Positions 1-7,274 of a stretch of DNA of 17,389 bases are shown here, piece after piece (within the stretch, counting starts at the first letter, position 1; every line of letters begins with the position of its first letter). The DNA comes from JAVBUZ01 sp031554725 (GTDB taxonomy: Bacteria > Bacillota > Clostridia > Lachnospirales > Lachnospiraceae), in NCBI GenBank assembly GCA_031554725.1, contig JAVBUZ010000258.1, positions 1 to 17,389 on the forward strand. The letters run 5' to 3'. The notes below the pieces were generated by a model, which was not told the origin of the DNA, did not search any database, and saw nothing but the letters and a program-made list of their open reading frames with translations. The position numbers were made by a program, and so were the translations under genes.

Positions 1-121
1 GAGAGGAAAAAAAGAAGCCAATAAAAAAGCTTATTAGAATAATCGCTAATAAACATACAATAGTAATAGGATTGAAATGTAATGCAGAGGATGCGATTAA
101 AGCAAAAATAAGTTTTCTCAT
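1..121 (-). CDS. Partial membrane protein, N-terminus only
   Basis: This open frame runs off the left edge of the window, so only about the first 40 residues are visible. It begins MRKLIFALIASSALHF and continues into a strongly hydrophobic stretch (about residues 17-38) that should form one transmembrane helix; the first hydrophobic run could also act as a signal sequence. The start is chosen because AGGAG (positions 131-135 read on the minus strand) lies nine bases upstream of the ATG, and a good promoter lies above that. No stop codon occurs in the visible part. I do not recognise the family. The gene diverges from the AI-2E transporter gene. Confidence 0.55.
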   Translation of the reverse strand, partial: MRKLIFALIASSALHFNPITIVCLLAIILISFFIGFFFSS

Positions 122-153
122 AATTCAAATCTCCTATTGAAATAGTTTACTAA

Positions 154-182
154 ATTATAGCAAAAAAACTTTGTTTTCGCAA
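154..182 (-). promoter_or_regulatory. Sigma-A promoter for the partial minus-strand gene
   Basis: Read on the minus strand, TTGCGA (177-182) is followed by a 17-base spacer and a perfect TATAAT (154-159). It lies about 20 bases before the ribosome site of the partial membrane protein gene. The match is seen in the sequence; activity is inferred. Confidence 0.65.
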
Positions 183-260
183 TAACGGAAAGGCGCTACT
201 AAAGAAAATATAAATTTTTTATTATATTATTCTTTTGATTATAACTTTTAAAAAGGAATG

Positions 261-269
261 TGATATACT
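261..269 (+). promoter_or_regulatory. Extended -10 promoter candidate for the AI-2E gene
   Basis: TGATATACT is an extended -10 element (TG, one base, then TATACT at 264-269). No good -35 is visible at the right distance, but extended -10 promoters can do without one. It lies about 30 bases before the start codon of the AI-2E family gene. Confidence 0.45.
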
Positions 270-299
270 CAAATATAATAATTTAAAGTGAGGATGGCT

Positions 300-1433
300 A
301 TGAAAGACAAAAACGATTTTAAAGGAACAAACCCCAAGACGGTTGCAAAGTTCTTTTTTTTAGGTGCAGCCTTAATTTTTGTATTGATGTATTCAGAGCA
401 GATTTTTGGCATGCTGGGTACCCTATGGAAGATTATTTTCCCGCTTATATTGGGAGGCGCTATAGCATACATCTTAGATATTATTAAAAGTAGGCTGGAA
501 AAAATATACTTTCCAAAGTCAAAAAAGAAAATAATTAATAAAAGTAGGTCGGCGGTGTGCTTGTTACTAGCAATTGTTCTTATCTTGGCAGTGCTCTTTT
601 TTGTAATGAACTTGGTGGTGCCAGAGATTATCAAAGCAATTAGCGGACTTGGGAGACTGATTCCTATATATATCAATATATTAATAGATTATGTAAAAGC
701 AAATAGTGATAATCCTTTTATATTAGAAACCTTAAAAGAGTGGCAGATCGATTGGAATGACATCGGAAAAAATCTATTGTCATATGAGACCCAAGGCATT
801 AGCGGAATTCTTTCTTCGGCTGTTTTAGTAGCGGGGAATTTTGCATCAGCTATTTTTAATTTTTTTATAGCCTTTTCCTTTGCAATCTATCTTATTGTAG
901 GGAAAGCGAAACTAATTGGGCAAGTAAAAAGGGTAACGAAGGCATTTTTACCAGAACAGCACGTTAAGAAATGTAAGATACTTGTTACAACATTAAATGA
1001 ATCCTTTACTAACTTTTTTGTGGGACAGTTTACCGAGGCGATTGTGTTAGGTGCACTTTGTACATTGGGAATGCTTATTTTTAGATTCCCGTATGCAACA
1101 GCAGTAGGTGCATTTGTTGGGGTAACTGCGTTAATTCCTATCTTTGGTGCATGGATAGGAGCATCGGTAGGAGCACTTTTAATATTAGTGACAGATCCTT
1201 TAAAAGCACTGTTATTTTTACTATTTATCATTGTTTTACAACAGTTAGAAAACAACCTGATTTATCCAAGAGTCGTGGGAACGTCCATTGGTCTTCCAGG
1301 AATATGGGTACTTGCAGCAATTACAATTGGTGGTGGTGTTGGTGGTATTGTAGGGATGCTTGTTAGCGTGCCTCTTGCAGCAACCATATATAAGCTATTA
1401 AAGATGGTGGTAGATAAGCGAACGGCAAAATAA
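300..1433 (+). CDS. AI-2E family transporter (PF01594-type membrane protein)
   Basis: A 377-residue polytopic membrane protein of the AI-2E/DUF20 family. Hydrophobic segments pair up near the N-terminus (about residues 15-60) and recur to the C-terminus. The family hallmark is in the last third, where QQLENNLIYPRVVGTSIGLP is followed by a Gly-rich helix (IGGGVGGIVGM) and VPLAATIYKLLK. Family members are implicated in export of autoinducer-2 or small solutes and in sodium/proton antiport, so the substrate cannot be told from sequence. The ATG at 300 is preferred over the GTG at 288 because GAGG (290-293) lies six bases upstream of it. A 20-base gap to the next gene suggests co-transcription. 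The length is normal for the family. Confidence 0.85.
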   Translation: MKDKNDFKGTNPKTVAKFFFLGAALIFVLMYSEQIFGMLGTLWKIIFPLILGGAIAYILDIIKSRLEKIYFPKSKKKIINKSRSAVCLLLAIVLILAVLFFVMNLVVPEIIKAISGLGRLIPIYINILIDYVKANSDNPFILETLKEWQIDWNDIGKNLLSYETQGISGILSSAVLVAGNFASAIFNFFIAFSFAIYLIVGKAKLIGQVKRVTKAFLPEQHVKKCKILVTTLNESFTNFFVGQFTEAIVLGALCTLGMLIFRFPYATAVGAFVGVTALIPIFGAWIGASVGALLILVTDPLKALLFLLFIIVLQQLENNLIYPRVVGTSIGLPGIWVLAAITIGGGVGGIVGMLVSVPLAATIYKLLKMVVDKRTAK

Positions 1434-1453
1434 GAGTGAGGTACGGAAGATAA

Positions 1454-2758
1454 ATGGAAATGGGTTTAATATATCAGCTATTGTGGCTCTTTTTTGTATA
1501 TTCCTTTATCGGATGGTTAGCAGAAAGTACAGTAGCAATTGTTAAAAATAAGAAATATTCAAGTCGTGGTGTTTTAAACGGCCCCTTGTGTATTATTTAT
1601 GGAATTACGGCCATTATGATTACGGTAGGCTTTCAAGATTTAGCTAGCTCTTGGGTATTTCTGTTTATTGGAACCACTAGTATTAGCACGGTAATTGAGT
1701 GGATTACAGGAAGACTTTTAGAAAAAACAAAGCACCGTAGGTGGTGGGATTATTCCAAAAAGAAGTGGAATTTAGATGGATACATTTGCTTACAATACTC
1801 TCTTTTATGGGGTGTATTAGGCGTAATCGGCTTAAAGTACATAAACCCTCTTTTACTTAAATTGTACACACTATTTCCTCATTCTATTTTGAGTATTGTG
1901 CTCTGGGTGCTAGTAGGCTTAACGGTAGTTGATATTATAGGTTTTTATACCATTGTAGTAGGTGTATCTAAGAAACTTCGTCAAGTAGAAGAGATACAAT
2001 CTAAAATGGGAGCTATTACCGTTAAATTTGGTAATTATATAGCGAATCATATTAATAGAAGACTAGAAAGAGCCTATCCTAATTTAAAGGAAACGCATGA
2101 GGGAAAAGAAGAGTCAATTACGTTTGCAGAGGGCTGTGGCTTTTATAAGTTAGTCATGTTATTTTTTATTGGTGCTTTTTTAGGGGATATAACCGAAACG
2201 ATATTTTGTAGAGTGACAACTGGGATATGGATGAGTAGAAGTAGCGTGGTTTGGGGCTCCTTTAGCATCGTATGGGGCTTAGCTATTATGTTAGTAACGG
2301 CATTGCTATATAATTATAGAAATCGTTCAGATAGTTTTCTGTTTCTAATGGGAATGGTGTTAGGCGGTGTTTACGAGTATCTTTGCAGTGTATTTACAGA
2401 AGTAGTCTTTGGAAAAGTATTTTGGGATTATAGTGGTTTTCTTTTTAATCTAGGCGGAAGAATAAATTTACTGTATTGCTTTTTCTGGGGAATAGCAGCA
2501 GTGGTATGGTTTAAAAAATTATATCCATTTTTATCCTCTCGTATAGAAAAAATACCAGTAAAGTTAGGAACAATAATTACATGGGTATTACTTATCTTTA
2601 TGGTATGCAACATATCCGTTTCAACCTTAGCCTTGGGAAGGTATGCGGAGAGGGAAAAAAAGATAACAGCAGAAAAGAATTGGGAAATATGGATGGACGA
2701 ATATTATGATGATGAAGTCATGGAACGTATCTATCCAAATGCAAAAACAGTAGATTAA
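1454..2758 (+). CDS. CmpB-like membrane protein with two tandem domains (PF06541-type)
   Basis: A 434-residue multi-pass membrane protein of the kind often annotated as putative ABC transporter permease (ABC_trans_CmpB). Two similar halves are visible. Copy 1 is about residues 8-125, with GWLAES, RGVLNGPLCIIYG, then WWDYS (97-101) and an aromatic LLWG helix. Copy 2 is about residues 231-353, with GDITET, a matching WGSFSIVWG, then FWDYS (323-327) and CFFWG. The middle (about 171-225) is charged and probably cytoplasmic. The transport function is not established; no ATPase gene is nearby. The start is either ATG 1454 or ATG 1460, since GGAAG at 1445-1449 fits the second slightly better. It lies between the AI-2E gene and the SGNH hydrolase in one apparent operon. 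Confidence 0.75.
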   Translation: MEMGLIYQLLWLFFVYSFIGWLAESTVAIVKNKKYSSRGVLNGPLCIIYGITAIMITVGFQDLASSWVFLFIGTTSISTVIEWITGRLLEKTKHRRWWDYSKKKWNLDGYICLQYSLLWGVLGVIGLKYINPLLLKLYTLFPHSILSIVLWVLVGLTVVDIIGFYTIVVGVSKKLRQVEEIQSKMGAITVKFGNYIANHINRRLERAYPNLKETHEGKEESITFAEGCGFYKLVMLFFIGAFLGDITETIFCRVTTGIWMSRSSVVWGSFSIVWGLAIMLVTALLYNYRNRSDSFLFLMGMVLGGVYEYLCSVFTEVVFGKVFWDYSGFLFNLGGRINLLYCFFWGIAAVVWFKKLYPFLSSRIEKIPVKLGTIITWVLLIFMVCNISVSTLALGRYAEREKKITAEKNWEIWMDEYYDDEVMERIYPNAKTVD

Positions 2759-2781
2759 ATAAAGAGGTGTGGAGGATTACA

Positions 2782-4020
2782 GTGAAAGGTATTGTTAAAA
2801 TTAGTTTGGGGCTAGTGTTACTTGTTTTTAGTTTTTTTTATATGGGAAGTATAGCAATGGCGGCAGAAGCTGAGGATGAAGAGGCTCAAGTGATATTTTC
2901 AGGTGCTGCAACTGCAAAAGGAAAAAGCACAGAACTTACCCATGCATTTACAGCTCATGTAGGCGGTCAGTATGATGCTGCCAAGATAAATGTAGATAGC
3001 TATTTTGAGGCAGAGTATAAAGGTGCAGAGGATGGCGTTTTCATTGCACTAAGTAGTGCGTCTGGAGCCACACAGTGGGCAACCGTCTATGCGGCAAAAT
3101 GTGAGCCTGGTGAGGAAGAAGGAACCTTTATATCTACTTTTTTATATGAAGATGTTGCAAAGGCATTTGGTGAGAATTTTGCAAGATTAGATACTATTTA
3201 TGTATACACGAATGTGACAGATAGTATTACACTAAATAAGCTTGCTTACTTTACTGGTGAAGGTGAACCAGTAGATACAAGTGACGGAAGCTGGGACAAT
3301 GAAAAAGAAGGTATTGCATTTATCGGAGATAGTATTGTGCAAAACCCAATCTACTTCTATGGTGACTGGAATGAGATTTTAGGAAGAACTGATTGCGTCA
3401 ATTATGGAATTGGTGGACAAACAACAAAGGAAGTGGAAGCAAGAATTGGTGAAGTATCAAACGGAAATTATGACAAGACCGTTATTCTTTGCGGAATCAA
3501 TGATTTAGGACGTGGAAGCATGCTGTATGTTACGATTGCGAACTACCGTTCCATGTTTGAAAAGCTACATAATGGTAATCCCAGCATGGAGATTATCGTA
3601 CTAAGCGTACTTCCTACAACAGATGCTTTTTTTAGGGACAATCAAAGTAGTATTTCCTATATGAATGCAGCACTGGCAAATATGATAAAAGAGTTTGATT
3701 ATGTTACCTTTGTTGATTGCTATAGCTCTTTTATTACGGATTCAGGATACGCGAATGCTGACTACCTATCAGATGGTCTTCATCCAAATGAAAAGGGATA
3801 TGCGGTAATCGCAGAGATTTTGGCACCGTATTTAGACGATGCAGTGGAAGTTCTTGCAGATGAAAGTGCAGTAGAAGATGCCATGGAAGCTATCGAGCCT
3901 TTAGTTAAAAGTGCCCCAGGTAGTATCGTTCCAATAGTCATAAGTATTTGTATGATATTAGTGGGAGCAGTGGTAGTGTTGGGAAATTATCATATAAAGA
4001 GGAAAAGAGAAAAGAAATAG
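2782..4020 (+). CDS. Membrane-anchored SGNH/GDSL-type hydrolase
   Basis: A 412-residue exported protein. The GTG at 2782 is chosen because GGAGG (2771-2775) lies six bases upstream. Residues 1-28 form a signal peptide ending AMA-AEA. Residues about 35-160 form an acidic, probably beta-rich domain that I cannot assign. The SGNH domain follows: block I GDS with Ser184, block II GIGGQTT near 209-215 (Gly), block III GIND with Asn240, and block V SDGLHP with Asp331 and His334, so all four signature blocks are intact. A C-terminal hydrophobic helix followed by HIKRKREKK predicts a type I membrane anchor with the enzyme outside. Likely substrates are acetyl or acyl esters on cell-wall or polysaccharide material; this is inference. 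It is the last gene of its run and is followed by a terminator. Confidence 0.82.
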   Translation: MKGIVKISLGLVLLVFSFFYMGSIAMAAEAEDEEAQVIFSGAATAKGKSTELTHAFTAHVGGQYDAAKINVDSYFEAEYKGAEDGVFIALSSASGATQWATVYAAKCEPGEEEGTFISTFLYEDVAKAFGENFARLDTIYVYTNVTDSITLNKLAYFTGEGEPVDTSDGSWDNEKEGIAFIGDSIVQNPIYFYGDWNEILGRTDCVNYGIGGQTTKEVEARIGEVSNGNYDKTVILCGINDLGRGSMLYVTIANYRSMFEKLHNGNPSMEIIVLSVLPTTDAFFRDNQSSISYMNAALANMIKEFDYVTFVDCYSSFITDSGYANADYLSDGLHPNEKGYAVIAEILAPYLDDAVEVLADESAVEDAMEAIEPLVKSAPGSIVPIVISICMILVGAVVVLGNYHIKRKREKK

Positions 4021-4021
4021 A

Positions 4022-4054
4022 AAAAATGTCGCTACCTGAGGTGGCGACATTTTT
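4022..4054. terminator. Bidirectional intrinsic terminator
   Basis: A hairpin with arms 4022-4036 and 4040-4054 and a three-base loop. The GC-rich core pairs GTCGC with GCGAC, and the arms start with A's and end with T's, so it can terminate in both directions. It separates the convergent SGNH hydrolase and DtxR-like genes. Its right arm overlaps the stop codon of the minus-strand gene. Confidence 0.85.
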
Positions 4055-4418
4055 ATGTGTTAGATATATGTTTTTTTATAGTTTCAAAGCTTTCTTTGCT
4101 AAGCACATGTTCAAGACGACAAGCATCCTCGGAAGCAATTTTCGCATCGACACCAAGAGTTACAAGCCAATTTTTAAAAAGCTCATGGCGTTCAAAAATC
4201 ATTTCGGCAATTTCGCGACCAGACGTAGTAAGCTGAATAAAACCTTCCTTGCTAACCGTTATATGTTCCTTTTCACGAAGATTTTTCATAGCAACACTGA
4301 CACTAGACTTTTTATATCCCAATTCTTCTGCAACGTCTACAGAACGAACAACAGGGTGTGATTTTCCTAATCTATATATGGTTTCTAAATAATTTTCAGC
4401 AGATTCATTTATATTCAT
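4053..4418 (-). CDS. DtxR/MntR-family metal-dependent repressor, probable regulator of feo
   Basis: A 121-residue protein with the DtxR-family architecture: a winged helix (about 5-65, with SAENYLETIY at 6-15 and the recognition helix near KKSSVSVAMKNLREK) and a dimerisation/metal domain (about 70-121, with RHELFKNWL and DACRLEHVLS). The C-terminal SH3-like domain of DtxR/IdeR is absent, as in MntR. Likely metal ligands are Glu12, His78, Cys100, Glu103 and His104. Cys100 matches the DtxR-type Cys, while the MntR Asp8 position is Asn9. The ATG at 4418 is chosen over the GTG at 4427 because AAAGGTG lies six bases upstream. It is transcribed away from feoA1, and palindromes near both feoA1 and feoB suggest that it represses iron uptake when metal is plentiful (inference). 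Confidence 0.82.
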   Translation of the reverse strand: MNINESAENYLETIYRLGKSHPVVRSVDVAEELGYKKSSVSVAMKNLREKEHITVSKEGFIQLTTSGREIAEMIFERHELFKNWLVTLGVDAKIASEDACRLEHVLSKESFETIKKHISNT

Positions 4419-4445
4419 GACATTCACCTTTATATCACTTAAAAA

Positions 4446-4456
4446 TTGTCAGACAA
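4446..4456. promoter_or_regulatory. Short palindrome at the repressor gene start site
   Basis: TTGTC-A-GACAA is a perfect 11-base inverted repeat immediately downstream of the inferred transcription start of the DtxR-like gene. It differs from the GTTAG/CTAAC repeats at feoA and feoB, so any autoregulatory role is speculative. Confidence 0.3.
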
Positions 4457-4463
4457 CATTCTG

Positions 4464-4492
4464 AGTATAGCATAGTTTGCATATAAGGGCAA
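4464..4492 (-). promoter_or_regulatory. Promoter of the DtxR-like regulator gene
   Basis: On the minus strand, TTGCCC (4487-4492), a 17-base spacer and TATACT (4464-4469) preceded by TGC make a strong extended -10 sigma-A promoter. It is divergent from the feoA promoter, with about 30 bases between the two -35 elements. Confidence 0.7.
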
Positions 4493-4520
4493 ATCAAAAC
4501 ATTTTTTTGGAAAAAAGTTA

Positions 4521-4549
4521 TTGACAACTAATATAAGTTAGCATATACT
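4521..4549 (+). promoter_or_regulatory. Sigma-A promoter of the feo operon
   Basis: A consensus -35 TTGACA (4521-4526), a 17-base spacer and TATACT (4544-4549). The start of transcription is expected near 4556, about 57 bases before feoA1. The -10 lies inside the GTTAG-N6-CTAAC palindrome, which fits repression by steric block. Confidence 0.8.
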
Positions 4550-4552
4550 AAC
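4537..4552. promoter_or_regulatory. Candidate metal-repressor operator at feoA
   Basis: GTTAG (4537-4541), six bases, CTAAC (4548-4552) is a perfect inverted repeat over the -10. A further CTAA at 4528-4531 puts three half-site cores (4528, 4538, 4548) exactly ten bases apart, on one face of the helix. The same GTTAG-N6-CTAAC pattern recurs upstream of feoB. Binding by the divergent DtxR-like protein is inferred. Confidence 0.6.
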
Positions 4553-4612
4553 AATGCAAATGAAAGTCGTTATCAAAATCGGCAAGGAAATAGAGCGAAA
4601 GGTGGTATAAAC

Positions 4613-4825
4613 ATGCCTTTAACAATGGTAAACACAGGAAAAGAAAATATTATCCGTAAAGTTGGCGGCAAGGAGGAAACAAGAAGATTCTTGGAGAATC
4701 TAGGCTTTGTAGCAGGCGGTATAGTTACTGTTATTTCTGAAGTTGGTGGAAATATGATTGTAAATGTGAAGGATTCCCGCGTGGCAATCGGAAAAGATAT
4801 GGCAAATAAAATTATGGTAGAGTAG
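4613..4825 (+). CDS. feoA: FeoA-family protein (first copy)
   Basis: A 70-residue SH3-like FeoA domain protein. The pattern RRFLENLGFVAGGIVTVISE is typical: a helix, then a turn into the beta-barrel, ending with strands that contain MIVNVKDSRVAIGKDMANKIMV. FeoA proteins act in the cytoplasm and are thought to bind or modulate the FeoB ferrous iron channel. It is the first gene of the feo operon, with AAGGTGG (4599-4605) upstream. This copy ends KIMVE, shorter than the second copy. The two differ strongly in sequence, so they are not a recent duplication and may have distinct partners. Confidence 0.85.
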   Translation: MPLTMVNTGKENIIRKVGGKEETRRFLENLGFVAGGIVTVISEVGGNMIVNVKDSRVAIGKDMANKIMVE

Positions 4826-4841
4826 TAGGAAGGAAATGTAG

Positions 4842-5063
4842 ATGAGAACATTAAAGGAAATTCCATGTGGAGAAACCGTAAAAGTAGTGAAATTAAACAG
4901 TGAGGGACCCATTAAAAGACGAATTATGGATATGGGAATTACAAAAGGTGTAGAGATTTATGTAAGAAAATTAGCGCCTCTCGGGGACCCAATCGAAGTA
5001 ACCGTTAGAGGCTATGAGCTATCACTACGTAAAGCAGATGCAGAAATGATAGAAGTAGAATAA
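4842..5063 (+). CDS. feoA: FeoA-family protein (second copy)
   Basis: A 73-residue FeoA domain protein with the usual layout: an N-terminal strand (GETVKVVKL), the helix IKRRIMDMGITKGVEIYVRK, then PLGDPIEVTVRGYELSLRKADAEMIEV. The PLGDPxEVxVRGYxLSLRK stretch is the best conserved part of the family and marks this as the more canonical of the two FeoA proteins. AGGAAGGA (4827-4834) lies seven bases before the ATG, and the gap from feoA1 is only 16 bases. It should work with FeoB in ferrous iron uptake at the inner face of the membrane. Confidence 0.9.
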   Translation: MRTLKEIPCGETVKVVKLNSEGPIKRRIMDMGITKGVEIYVRKLAPLGDPIEVTVRGYELSLRKADAEMIEVE

Positions 5064-5077
5064 TTTTTTTGAATGTC

Positions 5078-5095
5078 GGTTAGGTGTGACTAACC
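5078..5095. promoter_or_regulatory. Second GTTAG-N6-CTAAC palindrome, upstream of feoB
   Basis: GGTTAG (5078-5083), six bases, CTAACC (5090-5095) repeats the feoA operator half-sites and spacing, extended by one base on each side. A perfect TATAAT at 5101-5106 follows, but its -35 is poor. This may be an operator for an internal feoB promoter. As RNA it would also form a six-base-pair hairpin, but no T run follows, so it is not an intrinsic terminator. Confidence 0.5.
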
Positions 5096-5123
5096 AAAAA
5101 TATAATTTAGAAAGAGGTACAAA

Positions 5124-7265
5124 ATGTCAATAAAGATTGCATTAGCAGGAAATCCAAACTGCGGAAAAACAACATTATTTAATGCGTTAACAGGATCAAA
5201 CCAATTTGTTGGTAACTGGCCTGGTGTTACAGTTGAAAAGAAAGAAGGAAAACTAAAAGGACACAAAGATGTTATTATTATGGACCTTCCTGGTATTTAT
5301 TCCCTTTCACCTTATACATTAGAAGAAGTAGTTGCTAGAAATTATCTGATTGGAGAAAGACCAGATGCCATTCTAAACATTATTGATGGAACAAATATTG
5401 AAAGAAATCTTTATTTATCTACTCAGTTATTAGAATTAGGAATACCTGTGGTAATGGCTGTCAATATGATGGATATCGTTGAAAAAAATGGTGACAAAAT
5501 ACATATTGAAAAGTTAAGTGAAAAGCTAGGCTGCGATGTTGTAGAAATTTCTGCATTGAAGGGTGAAGGTATTGAGGAAGCCGCAAAAAGAGCAATAAAA
5601 GTAGCTCAAAACAAAAAAGCAGTACAACTAGTTCATACATTTGATGTGCGCGTTGAGGAAATAATAAGAAGCGTAGAAACAAAGCTTGGAACAAGCGTTT
5701 TGGAAGAACAAAAACGTTTTTTTGCAATCAAGCTTCTTGAAAAGGATGATAAAATTCACAGCCAGATAGAAGGAGTTCCAGATGTATCTACAGAAATTAA
5801 TCGTTTGGAAGAGCTTATGGATGATGATACCGAGAGCATTATTACAAACGAAAGATACGTATATATTTCTTCTATTATTATGGAATGCTATACAAAGACA
5901 AGTAAAGATAAGTTAACCATTTCTGATAAAATTGATAAGATTGTTACGAATCGCTTTCTAGCGTTACCTATCTTTGCAATTGTTATGATGCTTGTTTATA
6001 CCATATCAGTAACCACCGTTGGAACTTGGGCAACGGACCTTGCAAATGATGGTGTATTTGGTGAAGGCTGGAGCTTCTTTGGTTTAAATATACCAGGAAT
6101 TCCAGTATTAGTAGAAGCGGGTCTTTCCGCCATTGGCTGTGCAGATTGGTTACAGAGTCTTATCCTAGATGGTATTGTGGCTGGTGTGGGTGCAGTCCTA
6201 GGTTTTGTTCCACAGATGCTAGTTCTATTTATCTTTTTGGGATTTTTGGAAGCCTGCGGTTATATGGCAAGGGTTGCCTTTATTATGGATAGAGTTTTTC
6301 GTAAGTTTGGTCTTTCTGGAAAATCCTTTATTCCAATGCTAATTGGTAGTGGTTGTGGTGTGCCAGGAATTATGGCATCAAGGACCATTGAAAATGATAG
6401 AGACCGTAAAATGACTATTATGACGACCACATTTATTCCTTGTGGTGCAAAGCTACCAATTATTGCACTGATTGCAGGAGCAATGTTTAATGGCGCATGG
6501 TGGGTGTCATGGAGCGCTTACTTTATTGGTATCGCAGCAGTTATTTGCTCAGGTATTATGCTAAAGAAAACAAAAATGTTTGCAGGAGATGTGGCACCTT
6601 TTGTTATGGAGCTTCCAGCATATCATATGCCTACCCTAAGTAATGTGCTAAGAAGCATGTGGGAAAGAGGCTGGTCATTTATTAAAAAGGCAGGAACTAT
6701 TATTTTACTCTCAACCATTGTGATTTGGTTTGCAACTTACTTTGGATGGATAGACGGACAGTTTAGAATGTTAGAAGATATGGAAATGGAAAGCAGCATT
6801 TTAGCTTCTATTGGTAGCTTGATTAGCTGGATTTTGATTCCACTGGGCGGGGGGGAATGGTGTTCCACAGTGGCGGCAATTACCGGCTTAGTTGCGAAAG
6901 AAAATGTGGTTGGTACCTTTGGTATTTTATATGGCTTTGCAGAAGTGGCAGAGGATGGAAACGAGATTTGGTCAGCTCTTTCTAGCAATATGACTGCAGT
7001 AGCAGCATATTCTTTCTTGGTATTTAACTTATTATGCGCTCCATGCTTTGCAGCCATGGGTGCAATCAAAAGAGAAATGAATAATAAAAAATGGTTTTGG
7101 TTTGCAATTGGTTACCAGACTGTGTTAGCATATGTTGTAGCACTATGTATTTATCAAATTGGAACACTAATTACCGTCGGTGTATTTGGCATCGGAACGG
7201 TTGTAGCAGTGATTTTTATCTTTCTCTTTCTATATCTTTTATTTAGAAAGCAAAGAGTAAAATAG
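5124..7265 (+). CDS. feoB: Ferrous iron transport protein B (FeoB)
   Basis: A 713-residue inner-membrane Fe(II) transporter with an N-terminal GTPase. G-protein motifs are intact: G1 GNPNCGKT (9-16), the switch I Thr36 in WPGVTVEK, G3 DLPG (54-57), G4 NMMD (114-117) and G5 SALKG (143-147). A helical linker follows (about 170-270), then the transmembrane half with two Gate regions. Conserved Gate cysteines are visible: Cys411 in GSGCGVPGIMASR, Cys440 in IPCGAKLP, and Cys638/Cys641 in LLCAPCFAAMG. The G1 motif has Cys13 where the E. coli protein has Ser. AGAGGT lies before the ATG. It sits downstream of two feoA genes and is followed after nine bases by its small Cys-rich partner. Confidence 0.96.
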   Translation: MSIKIALAGNPNCGKTTLFNALTGSNQFVGNWPGVTVEKKEGKLKGHKDVIIMDLPGIYSLSPYTLEEVVARNYLIGERPDAILNIIDGTNIERNLYLSTQLLELGIPVVMAVNMMDIVEKNGDKIHIEKLSEKLGCDVVEISALKGEGIEEAAKRAIKVAQNKKAVQLVHTFDVRVEEIIRSVETKLGTSVLEEQKRFFAIKLLEKDDKIHSQIEGVPDVSTEINRLEELMDDDTESIITNERYVYISSIIMECYTKTSKDKLTISDKIDKIVTNRFLALPIFAIVMMLVYTISVTTVGTWATDLANDGVFGEGWSFFGLNIPGIPVLVEAGLSAIGCADWLQSLILDGIVAGVGAVLGFVPQMLVLFIFLGFLEACGYMARVAFIMDRVFRKFGLSGKSFIPMLIGSGCGVPGIMASRTIENDRDRKMTIMTTTFIPCGAKLPIIALIAGAMFNGAWWVSWSAYFIGIAAVICSGIMLKKTKMFAGDVAPFVMELPAYHMPTLSNVLRSMWERGWSFIKKAGTIILLSTIVIWFATYFGWIDGQFRMLEDMEMESSILASIGSLISWILIPLGGGEWCSTVAAITGLVAKENVVGTFGILYGFAEVAEDGNEIWSALSSNMTAVAAYSFLVFNLLCAPCFAAMGAIKREMNNKKWFWFAIGYQTVLAYVVALCIYQIGTLITVGVFGIGTVVAVIFIFLFLYLLFRKQRVK

Positions 7266-7274
7266 GAGTTTATT

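Noticed and set aside
269..676. A 135-codon minus-strand open frame within the AI-2E gene
   Set aside because: It lies antisense to a well-recognised family protein, has no ribosome site and its composition is that of a reversed AT-rich coding sequence.
3948..4361. A plus-strand frame across the terminator and the DtxR-like gene
   Set aside because: It crosses a strong two-way terminator and is antisense to a recognisable regulator.
5078..5095. An intrinsic terminator between feoA2 and feoB
   Set aside because: The six-base-pair hairpin is weak and is followed by A-rich sequence on both strands, without a T run. The match to the feoA palindrome makes an operator more likely.
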